The notes below the pieces were generated by a model. That model was not told the origin of the DNA. It did not search any database and saw only the letters and a program-made list of their open reading frames with translations. A DNA stretch of 64,000 nt from NCBI RefSeq assembly GCF_010548275.1, contig NZ_JAAGLT010000007.1:277138-341137 (forward strand). The letters are read 5' to 3'. The position numbers and the translations under genes are program-made. Of the stretch, positions 26,701 to 34,002 are shown piece by piece (the stretch's first letter is position 1; every line of letters begins with the position of its first letter). Origin of the DNA: Streptomyces sp. SID12488 (lineage in GTDB: Bacteria; Actinomycetota; Actinomycetes; Streptomycetales; Streptomycetaceae).

Positions 26701-26719
26701 TGTTCGCCCTCGCCCAAGT
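26701..26719. repeat. Degenerate copy of the pyk 3' end (left copy)
   Basis: TGTTCGCCCTCGCCCAAGT here is identical to 32417-32435, which encodes the last residues of pyruvate kinase (on the minus strand, HLGEGEH). Weaker similarity extends leftward through a shared CCGT(C)GTACA segment to the GAGGGCG hairpin. The real pyk is 5.7 kb away in the same orientation, so the two copies bracket the intervening genes as a direct repeat. Confidence 0.6.
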
Positions 26720-26745
26720 AGAGAGGACGGAGGACGACGCACCAT

Positions 26746-27150
26746 ATGGACACGGACCTCGAACTGACCCGGGACGGCGAGGAGTTCGTCGCACGGCTCG
26801 CCCCGTCGCAGGCAAGTGCCCTGTACGAGGCGCTCATTTACGCGCGCCACGAGAATGTCACCGACGCGTATCTGACCGTGCTGCTGGGCGCCGGCCGGGA
26901 TGTCGTCGACGGCCTCCTGGCCCGCCTTCGTGACCACGGGGGCAAGCCGCTCGATGTTCGGTTCCAACCGACGGAGCTGCACGTGGCGCTCAGCGCGCTG
27001 ACGAACGCGGCGACGCATTTCGTCTCGGGCCAAGGCCTGTTCTCTGAGGAACCTTTCCACATCCGGCTGGGCTTCTTCCGGCAGAACTTCGATGCCTTGG
27101 CACTCGCCATCAACAACGCCCTCTACCAGTTCTACGAGACGGCGTCATGA
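26746..27150 (+). CDS. Immunity-like protein, tandem paralogue 2
   Basis: A 134-residue protein starting MDTDLELTRDGEEFVARLAP, with LLGAGRDVVDGLLARL, TELHVALSALT and EEPFHIRLGFFRQNFDALA; the last block is nearly the same as in paralogue 1. ATG 26746 has a GGAGGA ribosome site ~11 nt upstream. Its stop overlaps the start of paralogue 3 (ATGA), so these two are co-translated. It is the longest of the three, with an extra C-terminal NNALYQFYETAS. No toxin gene is linked, so it is an orphan immunity-like gene or serves an incoming toxin. Confidence 0.72.
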   Translation: MDTDLELTRDGEEFVARLAPSQASALYEALIYARHENVTDAYLTVLLGAGRDVVDGLLARLRDHGGKPLDVRFQPTELHVALSALTNAATHFVSGQGLFSEEPFHIRLGFFRQNFDALALAINNALYQFYETAS

Positions 27151-27533
27151 GAAGCAGCATCGGACTCACCCGCGACGGCGAGGCCTTCCTCGCCCGGTTC
27201 ACCCCGGCCCAGGCCGAGGCATGCCACCGGGCGCTGTCCTTCCTGTACGACCGGACTCCGGGAGCCACAGCCCGGGCCGTCCAACTCGGCACGGATCCGA
27301 AAGCCGTCGCCTCCCTCACCGAACGCCTCGCGGGCGAGCGCAAACAGTCCTTCGAACTCCGGCTCCCTCTCCAGGAGTTGCACATCCTGCACAGCGCGCT
27401 GACTGCCACCGCGGTCATGTTCCTGGAACGCGGCGCGTTCTCGCAGGAGGAGTTCTACCGGCGGACGACCTTCTACCGAGAGCACTTCGACGCCTTGGCG
27501 AGCGGCATCGTCGAGGCGGCGTCCAAGGTGTGA
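27147..27533 (+). CDS. Immunity-like protein, tandem paralogue 3
   Basis: A 128-residue protein starting MRSSIGLTRDGEAFLARFTP. It is the most diverged of the trio: the middle carries QLGTDPKAVASLTERLAGERK, the conserved block is LQELHILHSALT, and the end is FYREHFDALASGIVEAA. ATG 27147 overlaps the TGA of paralogue 2, showing coupling. The pattern of conservation (start, LSALT block, FDALA block) suggests a small alpha/beta fold with a common scaffold and variable surfaces, as expected for immunity proteins tracking toxin variants. Confidence 0.72.
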   Translation: MRSSIGLTRDGEAFLARFTPAQAEACHRALSFLYDRTPGATARAVQLGTDPKAVASLTERLAGERKQSFELRLPLQELHILHSALTATAVMFLERGAFSQEEFYRRTTFYREHFDALASGIVEAASKV

Positions 27534-27744
27534 CACACCATGGACGCCTCGGCGGGCCCGGCACCTGAGGATGCTGCTGCTTGATCCAGGCCCGGCTGCT
27601 TCCCCCGTTGGGCTTCCGTTCCGGCGGGGTCTTCCGGATCCGGACATCTGCTGGCGCCATGACCGCAGGAGGCGTGGTCTGCCGAAATGGAAGAGTCGAC
27701 AGCCCGAATCCCCTTCGCCGCAGGCGACTCCTACAGGAGAACCC

Positions 27745-28818
27745 TTGACATACGTTGACCCCCAGAAGCGCAAAAACGCCGAAGAAAACGGTATTCCGCA
27801 TGCTCCCGAAAAAGTCATCGCCGAATGGCACTCGCTGGCGGAGACAGTATGTCGAGAGTTGCGGCACGCCGGTCTCCCCGCTTACACGCAACACCCCAAC
27901 ACTCTGGCCGACATGCAGGCCGGCGCGTGCGTTTCCGTCGACACCGTCGACGGTCCGGCAGGTGGCGTCCACGTCAGCTGGAACGCCGGTGAGACCCTGA
28001 CCGAGGCTGCCCTCGGATACATGGAGCCGGATAGGCTGGATCTCGGGGAACCGGTGATCGAGCACGGAGTGCGAGTCGGTGCACTCATGGACGAGACGAT
28101 CAGAAGCGTGCTCACGCTTGCCGGTTTCCGCACCTGTGACGCGGTCGAGCTCAACGACCTGGCCCCGGGAACCCATGTCGCCGGCCGACAGCCGAGACAG
28201 TGGTTCATCGAGTACATCCTCACGGAGGGTGTACTCGGTCTTATCGCCACGATCCGTTCCCGCGATCCAAGCGGTGACAATTCCGGTGAGCCGACCGATA
28301 TCAGCGTGGAGGGCAGGGTTCTGCTCACCGCACGGGCCATTCGGATCGTGCAGGATGGTCTGCACCGTCTGACGGATGACGATCGGCAGGAGTCCGCCCG
28401 CGTCTTCCGCAGGCTCGCCGGAGCGATGCACAGCCAGGACATGGTGTACAGAGGCTTCTGGAAGGCAAACCGGTCACTGCTGGAACTTCCCGACGAGCTC
28501 TGCCTCCCAACGCAGGAACCACCGGCCGAAGCTGGTGGTCCGGTGACCCGCTCTCAGGTACTCGTGGCCGCGTACCTGGCTCTGCTCGGCAGTATCGAGC
28601 TGGCAGACGAGGACACCGTCGACGAGGACGCTGCCGTCAAGATCACCGAAGCGTGGACGGGAACCCTGCTGCGGCGGCTGGACGAGGCACCTGACGAGGA
28701 CCGGCAGGAGCTGGTTCGCCTCTTTCGAGAGGCCGCGCGCGAAGAGACCAACTCCGCGCACAAGACGTTCGCTTCCGGTTTCCCGGAGGCCATCGGTTTG
28801 GTCGAGGGGAGCGACTGA
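27745..28818 (+). CDS. Two-part cytoplasmic protein of unknown function, immunity-like
   Basis: A 357-residue protein starting TTG 27745 (AGGAGA 7 nt upstream); the frame is open further upstream but without coding character. Residues ~20-130 form one unit (EWHSLAETVCRELRHAGLPAY, VSVDTVDGPAGGVHVSW, a mixed alpha/beta pattern). Residues ~185-357 are helical with two similar halves, each beginning with a long helix (LTARAIRIVQDGLHRL and VAAYLALLGSIELA) and containing DDDRQESARVFRRLA or DEDRQELVRLFREAA. This internal repeat suggests a fused or duplicated immunity module. No signal peptide or membrane span. Position between immunity-like genes and a toxin remnant supports the reading; family not recognised. 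Confidence 0.65.
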   Translation: MTYVDPQKRKNAEENGIPHAPEKVIAEWHSLAETVCRELRHAGLPAYTQHPNTLADMQAGACVSVDTVDGPAGGVHVSWNAGETLTEAALGYMEPDRLDLGEPVIEHGVRVGALMDETIRSVLTLAGFRTCDAVELNDLAPGTHVAGRQPRQWFIEYILTEGVLGLIATIRSRDPSGDNSGEPTDISVEGRVLLTARAIRIVQDGLHRLTDDDRQESARVFRRLAGAMHSQDMVYRGFWKANRSLLELPDELCLPTQEPPAEAGGPVTRSQVLVAAYLALLGSIELADEDTVDEDAAVKITEAWTGTLLRRLDEAPDEDRQELVRLFREAAREETNSAHKTFASGFPEAIGLVEGSD

Positions 28819-28948
28819 ACCGATAGTCAATCGATCAGGTGATCCGGGCATCGGCCCCAGATGTGCTCCTCCTGCCTCCAACCGCCGGGTGACTCCACGA
28901 GGCGGTCGGCGAGCATCATGACCGACGCGTCGATCGGCACCGACATGA

Positions 28949-29314
28949 TCTCTCACCTCGTACGACGTAGAGAACGTCCTCAAGGACCTGGTGAAGGACG
29001 GAGACCAGGTCGTCCTCGGAATCAACCCTCGCGCGGACAAGCTGGCGAAGGAGATAGGCGCCAAGACTTTCAACAACAAGGCCTACGGCACGGAGCTGCT
29101 ACGGGAGATGGGGATGGGCGAGCGTCCTATCTGGACGGTCGGAGTCGAAAGGACGGTGTCCAACCCCAACGTGCGGCTGACGGTCCTAGATGGACGGCGT
29201 CGTCGGCGCCTCCAACGCCGACGACGCGCTTGGACGTCGATCGAGTGGCACTTGGGAGGCAAGCGGGTCTTCCCCGAGCGTTTCAAGCCGGCCAACGGGA
29301 AGCCGGTGCCGTAA
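28949..29314 (+). pseudogene. Decayed toxin C-terminal domain
   Basis: Frame 1 reads SYDVENVLKDLVKDGDQVVL, GINPRADKLAKEIGAKTFN and so on to NPNVRLTV. The natural continuation then lies in the +1 frame (MDGVVGASNADDALG, ~29191-29235), and the reading returns to the first frame for SIEWHLGGKRVFPERFKP to the stop. Two compensating shifts plus an apparent internal deletion between DDALG and SIEW mark it as non-functional. I recall C-terminal domains of large actinobacterial toxins with the same succession (LGINP... VSLDG... SIEW), but cannot name the family. No start codon or export signal precedes it. An intact immunity-like gene follows 19 bp later. Confidence 0.6.
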
Positions 29315-29333
29315 CTAGGAAAGAGCTTCGGAC

Positions 29334-29741
29334 ATGACCGATTTCATCCGCACCGGAAGGCTGTTCCGGGTGGCCGGGTTCAACCCGTCCCACCGGTATC
29401 TGTTCCTGCTGAGCGAAGCCACGCTGGTCGACGGGACCTCGACGCATATCGAGGTGACCATCGGCCACGTGAGGCTGATGCTCCTGCAGCCCTACTACCG
29501 CAACGGCCTGCACATCCGCCGCGCCAATCCGCAGGAGTTCGCAGTGCTGGCGGAACGGCACGGGCTGGAGCCCGCCGATGCTGACTACACCTGGATGCTG
29601 GACCCTGACGGCGACAGCTTCGTCGTGGGTGGCAATCCGAACTGGCGCGAGGCGGAGTACGCGCTGATGGGAGGCCGGGAGTCGCTGTGGACCGGGCCCT
29701 GGCCGCCGGACTTCCCGGCGGAATCGGGGGGCGTCTTCTGA
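29334..29741 (+). CDS. Putative immunity protein paired with the decayed toxin
   Basis: A 135-residue soluble protein starting MTDFIRTGRLFRVAGFNPSH, with strand-rich segments (YLFLLSEATLVDG, HIEVTIGHVRLMLLQPYY) and a C-terminal YTWMLDPDGDSFVVGGNPNW. It has no signal peptide. It begins 19 bp after the toxin remnant's stop, with AGGAAAG upstream. The reading frame is fully intact while the toxin before it is broken, the classic sign of retained immunity. Family not recognised. Confidence 0.68.
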   Translation: MTDFIRTGRLFRVAGFNPSHRYLFLLSEATLVDGTSTHIEVTIGHVRLMLLQPYYRNGLHIRRANPQEFAVLAERHGLEPADADYTWMLDPDGDSFVVGGNPNWREAEYALMGGRESLWTGPWPPDFPAESGGVF

Positions 29742-29969
29742 CGCCTCGTCGCCCTCACCTTGTCACTTATGGTCCAGCATCGAACGCGACTCGAACTCGA
29801 AGCAGACGGTTCCGCTGATCAGCTGGCCTGCTGGCAGACGCCGGGCAGCCCGGCCGGCCTGGCCCGGCCGGGACGGTGCTGCGAAGTGGCTGGTGCGGGG
29901 CGGGGCATGTGGGTGTTTCGGTGAAGTGAGCGAGGTTTGGGGCGGCGCCAGCAACCGCCCCGCCCCAGG

Positions 29970-30482
29970 TCACCCCCTCCCGGCCCTCACCCCCGCAAAC
30001 TCCCGAGTCCCTGCCCAAGGCAGCACCGCCCACATCCGAGTCCCACCACCCGGCTCCCGAGCCTCCCCGAACCCCCACTCCCCGCCACACCCCTCCACCA
30101 CGCACCCCAATACCCGCAACGCATCCCCCCTCCGCTCATCGCAGGCCGCAGCCAGCCGGGGATGCACATGCCTCCGGTGACCGTCGTAGAGCACCACCTG
30201 CAACTCCCCCTCCCACCAGCGCAGCGACACGTACACCGACGCGTCCGCAGCGAACCGGAAAGCACAAGCCGTCAGCTCCCCCACCACCTGTACGGCAGCG
30301 TCCGTCATCTCCTCCAGCCCATGCGACTGGAGAACAACCCGAGTGGTAGCCCGTGCAACCCGCGAACTCACCGCCTCGGCAGGCAGTGTGAACCCGTACG
30401 TGAGCGTGTCCGGAGAGGGCGGCGGGGCCTTCGTGAGATCGGTCGAGATGGGACAGGCCGAGACGGCGAGCGATGCACACAT
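29970..30482 (-). CDS. Anti-sigma-factor-like ATP-binding protein (RsbW/HATPase_c type)
   Basis: A 170-residue GHKL-fold protein of the kind abundant in Streptomyces beside HTH-DUF5753 and DUF397 genes (AbaA/WhiJ-type clusters). After a variable leader (MCASLAVSACPIST) come FTLPAEAVSSRVARATTRVVL, the helix with the N-box-like VVGELTACAFRF, the strand VSLRWWEGELQVVLYDGH and the terminal GGGTRMWAVLPW. The N-box motif is degenerate (normally E-N), so ATP binding may be weakened. It is read away from the regulator gene at 30765, with a 282-bp shared upstream region. Probably acts by protein-protein switching with a sigma or anti-sigma partner. Confidence 0.75.
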   Translation of the reverse strand: MCASLAVSACPISTDLTKAPPPSPDTLTYGFTLPAEAVSSRVARATTRVVLQSHGLEEMTDAAVQVVGELTACAFRFAADASVYVSLRWWEGELQVVLYDGHRRHVHPRLAAACDERRGDALRVLGCVVEGCGGEWGFGEAREPGGGTRMWAVLPWAGTREFAGVRAGRG

Positions 30483-30764
30483 GGCGAACTCCCTTGCTGG
30501 ACAACGGACTTGACGTATTCGACGTACACCCGACCGGTGGCCTGTCTCCCTGGCGCGAGCGCGCCCCTCCCAGGGAAGGAGGACGCGGGCAGGCTCACGC
30601 GATGCGCTTCCGAGTGGTGTCGGGCCGTAAGCGACTCGTCACCAACTGTAGGCCTTGATGGGGAACGTGTGCCACATTCTCTTGCGCATTGCCTCCATCG
30701 AAGTGGACCAGTACATGGCTGACGCGGCAGACTGACTCCCAACCAACCGGGGAGGAAGGTGTAG

Positions 30765-31616
30765 ATGCCGACACGGCCCGCGCCGACGGAACGTCAGAAG
30801 CGCCTGGGTGCCGAGCTGCGCAAGATGCGGCTCGCGGCCGGCCGGACCACGGAGTACGCCGCCGGGCTGCTCGGGCTGGACCGAACGAAGGTGTCCAACA
30901 TGGAGTCGGGCGTGCGAGCCACCTCGCCCGAGCGGATCCGGATACTCGCCAGCAACTACGACTGCGCGGACGAGGCCTACGTCAACGCGCTCGTGGCCCT
31001 CGCCGACTCACGCAACCGCGGCTGGTGGGAGAGGTTCAGGGGCGCTCTCCCTCAAGGGCTGCTGGATGTCTCCGAGTTGGAGTGGTTCGCCACCCGGTTA
31101 CGCAGCTATCAGACCGTTCACATCCCGGGTCTGCTCCAACTAGGCAGCTACGCCCGGGCCGTCTTCGACTCGGCGCTGCCCCCGCTGCCCAAGTCCGAGG
31201 TGGAACTGCGTGTCGTACAGCGCCTGCAACGTCAGCAGGTGCTCGACCGCGATAACCCCGTCGACTACGTCGCGTACGTGCACGAGTGGGCGCTGCGCAT
31301 GCAGTTCGGCGGGCGTCGGTCCACCCGTGAGCAGCTCACCCACCTGTGTGAAGCGTCAGAGCGCAAGCACGTCGCCGTACGCGTGCTCCCCGTCGAGGCC
31401 GGAGCTTTCCCCGGCGCCGGGCACGCCGTTCTGTACGCCGACGGTGCCGTCCCGCAACTGGACACCGTGCAGCTGGACTCCGCGCACGGCGGCGAGTTCA
31501 CCCACGCCGAATCCCAACTCGCCAAGTACCGCGCTCACATGGACTGGTGGCATACCCACACCCTGAACTCTCAGGACTCGCGCGACCTCATCCACGCCAT
31601 CGCCCAGCAACTCTGA
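30765..31616 (+). CDS. HTH-DUF5753 regulator, WhiJ/Scr1-like
   Basis: A 283-residue DNA-binding protein. An XRE-type helix-turn-helix lies at residues ~10-65 (LGAELRKMRLAAGRTTEYAAGLLGLDRTKVSNMESG), followed by the DUF5753 domain (ELEWFATRLRSYQTVHIPGLLQ, RQQVLDRDNP, HVAVRVLPVEAGAF and a conserved end WWHTHTLNSQDSRDLI). Proteins of this group pair with a small DUF397 protein that antagonises DNA binding. That partner gene follows 11 bp downstream. ATG 30765 has GGAGGAAGG upstream. A rare TTA leucine codon (31098-31100) makes its translation potentially dependent on the bldA tRNA, linking it to development. Confidence 0.9.
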   Translation: MPTRPAPTERQKRLGAELRKMRLAAGRTTEYAAGLLGLDRTKVSNMESGVRATSPERIRILASNYDCADEAYVNALVALADSRNRGWWERFRGALPQGLLDVSELEWFATRLRSYQTVHIPGLLQLGSYARAVFDSALPPLPKSEVELRVVQRLQRQQVLDRDNPVDYVAYVHEWALRMQFGGRRSTREQLTHLCEASERKHVAVRVLPVEAGAFPGAGHAVLYADGAVPQLDTVQLDSAHGGEFTHAESQLAKYRAHMDWWHTHTLNSQDSRDLIHAIAQQL

Positions 31617-31627
31617 GGAGAGCCACC

Positions 31628-31819
31628 ATGCCCGAGATCACCTGGGAAGAGCCCTACTGCGCCGAAGGAAACAACTGCTTCCGCATAGGCACCGACCCTC
31701 ACGACAACGCCTACATCGCCATCGCCGGCCAAGAGGACACCTACCTCACCGACACCCGAGAAGCCCTCCGCACCCTCATCCAGGACATCAAGGCCGGCAA
31801 AGCCGACCACCTCCTGTGA
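31628..31819 (+). CDS. DUF397-type small partner protein (Scr2-like)
   Basis: A 63-residue acidic protein (MPEITWEEPYCAEGNNCFRI ... TREALRTLIQDIKAGKADHLL). The beginning with two Cys and the TREALRTLI-DIKAGK end are the DUF397 pattern. In studied pairs this protein binds and modulates the HTH-DUF5753 regulator encoded just upstream. ATG 31628 has GGAGAG 7 nt upstream, and the two genes are 11 bp apart. A fragment of a second, very similar protein is found on the other strand at 40501-40584. Confidence 0.82.
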   Translation: MPEITWEEPYCAEGNNCFRIGTDPHDNAYIAIAGQEDTYLTDTREALRTLIQDIKAGKADHLL

Positions 31820-31856
31820 CCCGGAGCTGTGTGTCCGGTAGGAGTGGTGAGAAGAG

Positions 31857-32339
31857 ATGATTGCTTTCGCGTTCGAGCCGCGTGCGGACGACGACTCCTG
31901 GGCCCCGGACTGGCCGACGGAGAAATCGGACTGGCCAGAGTGCCCGGGACTGACGAACTCTGATTTCCGTCTGGAGCTCTTCCAGGCGGATCTGCGACTC
32001 GTCGTCCACGGTGTGGACCTCGGCGTGCACCTGTCGGGACAACCCGTGGTCGACTTCGCGCTGATGTTGCACTACGCCACGACGATGCTGGAGACCCAGA
32101 GTGACATCGCGGTCGAGGCCAGCCTGACCCAGCATGTGTACGCCTTCAGCAGAGACGGGGACTCCATCACCCTCACGACGGAGTGGCCCCCGCGCGTGGC
32201 TCAGCTGACCTGGCCCGAGCTGCGGCAGCTCACCGACCAGGCGAAGGCCGAAGCGTTCCGGCTGATCACCACCGCCCATCCGGGGCTGCGCGACAACGCG
32301 TGGTTGCGCGAGACGGTGGGAGCGTCGCCGGCCATGTGA
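31857..32339 (+). CDS. Acidic hypothetical protein
   Basis: A 160-residue protein, acidic at the N-terminus (EPRADDDSWAPDWPTEKSDWPE), then alternating strand and helix segments (FRLELFQADLRLVVHGVDLGV, FALMLHYATTMLETQSDIAVE) and a helical end (LRQLTDQAKAEAFRLITTAHPGL). No signal peptide or membrane span. ATG 31857 follows the DUF397 gene by 37 bp on the same strand with GAGAAGAG upstream. Size, acidity and place at the end of a toxin-immunity region would fit another immunity-type protein, but that is inference only. A strong bidirectional terminator follows. Confidence 0.7.
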   Translation: MIAFAFEPRADDDSWAPDWPTEKSDWPECPGLTNSDFRLELFQADLRLVVHGVDLGVHLSGQPVVDFALMLHYATTMLETQSDIAVEASLTQHVYAFSRDGDSITLTTEWPPRVAQLTWPELRQLTDQAKAEAFRLITTAHPGLRDNAWLRETVGASPAM

Positions 32340-32355
32340 TCCAACGGCGACGAAC

Positions 32356-32390
32356 TGAGGGCGTCCCCAAGTTCACCGGGGACGCCCTCA
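32356..32390. terminator. Bidirectional terminator between 31857 gene and pyk
   Basis: TGAGGGCGTCCCC (32356-32368) and GGGGACGCCCTCA (32378-32390) form a perfect 13-bp stem with a 9-nt loop between convergent genes, so it probably stops transcription from both sides. Confidence 0.85.
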
Positions 32391-32409
32391 CCGTCGTACA
32401 AGCACCCGA

Positions 32410-33840
32410 TCAGGCGTGTTCGCCCTCGCCCAAGTGATGGACGCGGACCATGTTCGTCGTGCCCGGGACGCCGGGCGGGGAGCCGGCTGTCATGACGACG
32501 ATCTCGCCGATGTTGAAGCGGTTCAGCTTCAGCATCTCCTGGTCGACCAGGGAGACCATCTCGTCCGTGCTGTTGACGAACGGGACGACGTACGAGTCGA
32601 CGCCCCAGCTCAGGGACAGCTGGTTGCGGGTGCCCTCGTCGGTGGTGAAGGCGACGATCGGCTGGGCCGCGCGGTAGCGGGAGAGGCGGCGGGCCGTGTC
32701 GCCGGACTTGGTGAAGGCGACCAGGCCCTTGCCGCCGAGGAAGTCGGCGATCTCGCAGGCCGCGCGGGCGACCGAGCCGCCCTGCGTCTTCGGCTTCTTG
32801 CCGGGGACGAGGGGCTGGAGGCCCTTGGAAAGGAGCTCCTCCTCCGCCGCCGCGACGATCTTCGACATCGTGCGGACCGTCTCGAGCGGATACGCGCCGA
32901 CCGACGACTCCGCGGACAGCATGACCGCGTCCGCGCCGTCCAGGATCGCGTTCGCCACGTCGGACGCCTCGGCGCGCGTCGGGCGGGAGTTGGTGATCAT
33001 CGACTCCATCATCTGGGTCGCGACGATCACCGGCTTGGCGTTGCGCCGGCACAGCTCCACCAGGCGCTTCTGCACCATCGGGACCTTTTCGAGGGGGTAC
33101 TCGACGGCGAGGTCGCCGCGGGCCACCATCACACCGTCGAAGGCCGCGACGACGGCCTCCATGTTGTCCACCGCCTGCGGCTTCTCCACCTTGGCGATGA
33201 CCGGGACGCGGCGACCCTCCTCGTCCATGATCTTGTGGACGTCGTCCACGTCACCGGCGTCGCGGACGAAGGACAGGGCGACCAGGTCGCAGCCCATGCG
33301 CAGGGCGAAGCGCAGGTCGTCGATGTCCTTCTCGGAGAGGGCCGGGACGTTCACGGCCGCGCCGGGCAGGTTGATGCCCTTGTGGTCCGAGATGACGCCC
33401 CCCTCGATGACGATCGACTTCACCCGCGGACCCTCGACGTCCACGACCTTCAGCTCGACGTTGCCGTCGTTGATCAGGATCTGGTCGCCGCGCGACACAT
33501 CACCCGTGAGGCCCTTGTACGTCGTACCGCAGATGGTCTTGTCACCGGGGACGTCCTCGGTGGTGATGACGAACTCGTCGCCCCGCACCAGCTCGACGGG
33601 GCCCTCCGCGAAGGTCTCCAGGCGGATCTTCGGGCCCTGCAGGTCGGCGAGGACACCGATGGCCCGGCCGGTCTCCTTGGCGGCGGCACGGACCCGGTCG
33701 TACCGGCCCTGGTGCTCGGCGTGCGTGCCGTGGCTGAAGTTGAAGCGGGCCACGTTCATCCCGGCCTCGATCAGCGACACGAGCATTTCGTGGGAGTCGA
33801 CCGCGGGGCCGAGAGTACAAACGATTTTCGAACGGCGCAT
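32410..33840 (-). CDS. pyk: Pyruvate kinase
   Basis: A 476-residue pyruvate kinase, catalysing phosphoenolpyruvate plus ADP to pyruvate plus ATP as the last step of glycolysis. Family motifs are complete: RRSKIVCTLGPAVDS and NVARFNFSHG at the N-terminus, the catalytic-lysine block VIAKVEKPQA, metal- and PEP-binding VMVARGDLAVE and TQMMESMI, and the C-terminal allosteric domain with the KSGDTARRLSRYR block. ATG 33840. It transcribes towards the accessory region and ends at the 32356-32390 terminator. Its last residues (HHLGEGEHA) are encoded by the repeat shared with 26701-26719. The adjoining ackA, pta and pfkA genes make a carbon-flux cluster. Confidence 0.97.
   Translation of the reverse strand: MRRSKIVCTLGPAVDSHEMLVSLIEAGMNVARFNFSHGTHAEHQGRYDRVRAAAKETGRAIGVLADLQGPKIRLETFAEGPVELVRGDEFVITTEDVPGDKTICGTTYKGLTGDVSRGDQILINDGNVELKVVDVEGPRVKSIVIEGGVISDHKGINLPGAAVNVPALSEKDIDDLRFALRMGCDLVALSFVRDAGDVDDVHKIMDEEGRRVPVIAKVEKPQAVDNMEAVVAAFDGVMVARGDLAVEYPLEKVPMVQKRLVELCRRNAKPVIVATQMMESMITNSRPTRAEASDVANAILDGADAVMLSAESSVGAYPLETVRTMSKIVAAAEEELLSKGLQPLVPGKKPKTQGGSVARAACEIADFLGGKGLVAFTKSGDTARRLSRYRAAQPIVAFTTDEGTRNQLSLSWGVDSYVVPFVNSTDEMVSLVDQEMLKLNRFNIGEIVVMTAGSPPGVPGTTNMVRVHHLGEGEHA
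32417..32435. repeat. pyk 3' end, right copy of direct repeat
   Basis: TGTTCGCCCTCGCCCAAGT, inside the last codons of pyk, is repeated exactly at 26701-26719. The two copies and their neighbouring hairpins bracket 5.7 kb of accessory genes. Confidence 0.6.
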
Positions 33841-34002
33841 GGGGCGATCCTATCGGTTTGTTTCGCTTCGGAATATTCCGCCTGGTGGACGACGTAGAAG
33901 CACCTACTGGACACAAAGGGGCGGGATAGCGCTCAGGTGAGGCTCTTCCGGCAATGTCTGCCCAATGTTTCCCAATGTTCGTCCAATATCCGTTAAGTGT
34001 CT

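Noticed and set aside
28827..28946. 39-codon minus-strand frame (MSVPIDASVMMLADRLVESP...)
   Set aside because: Coding-like codons, but no ribosome site was identified, no family recognised and it overlaps the start of the toxin remnant; too short to support.
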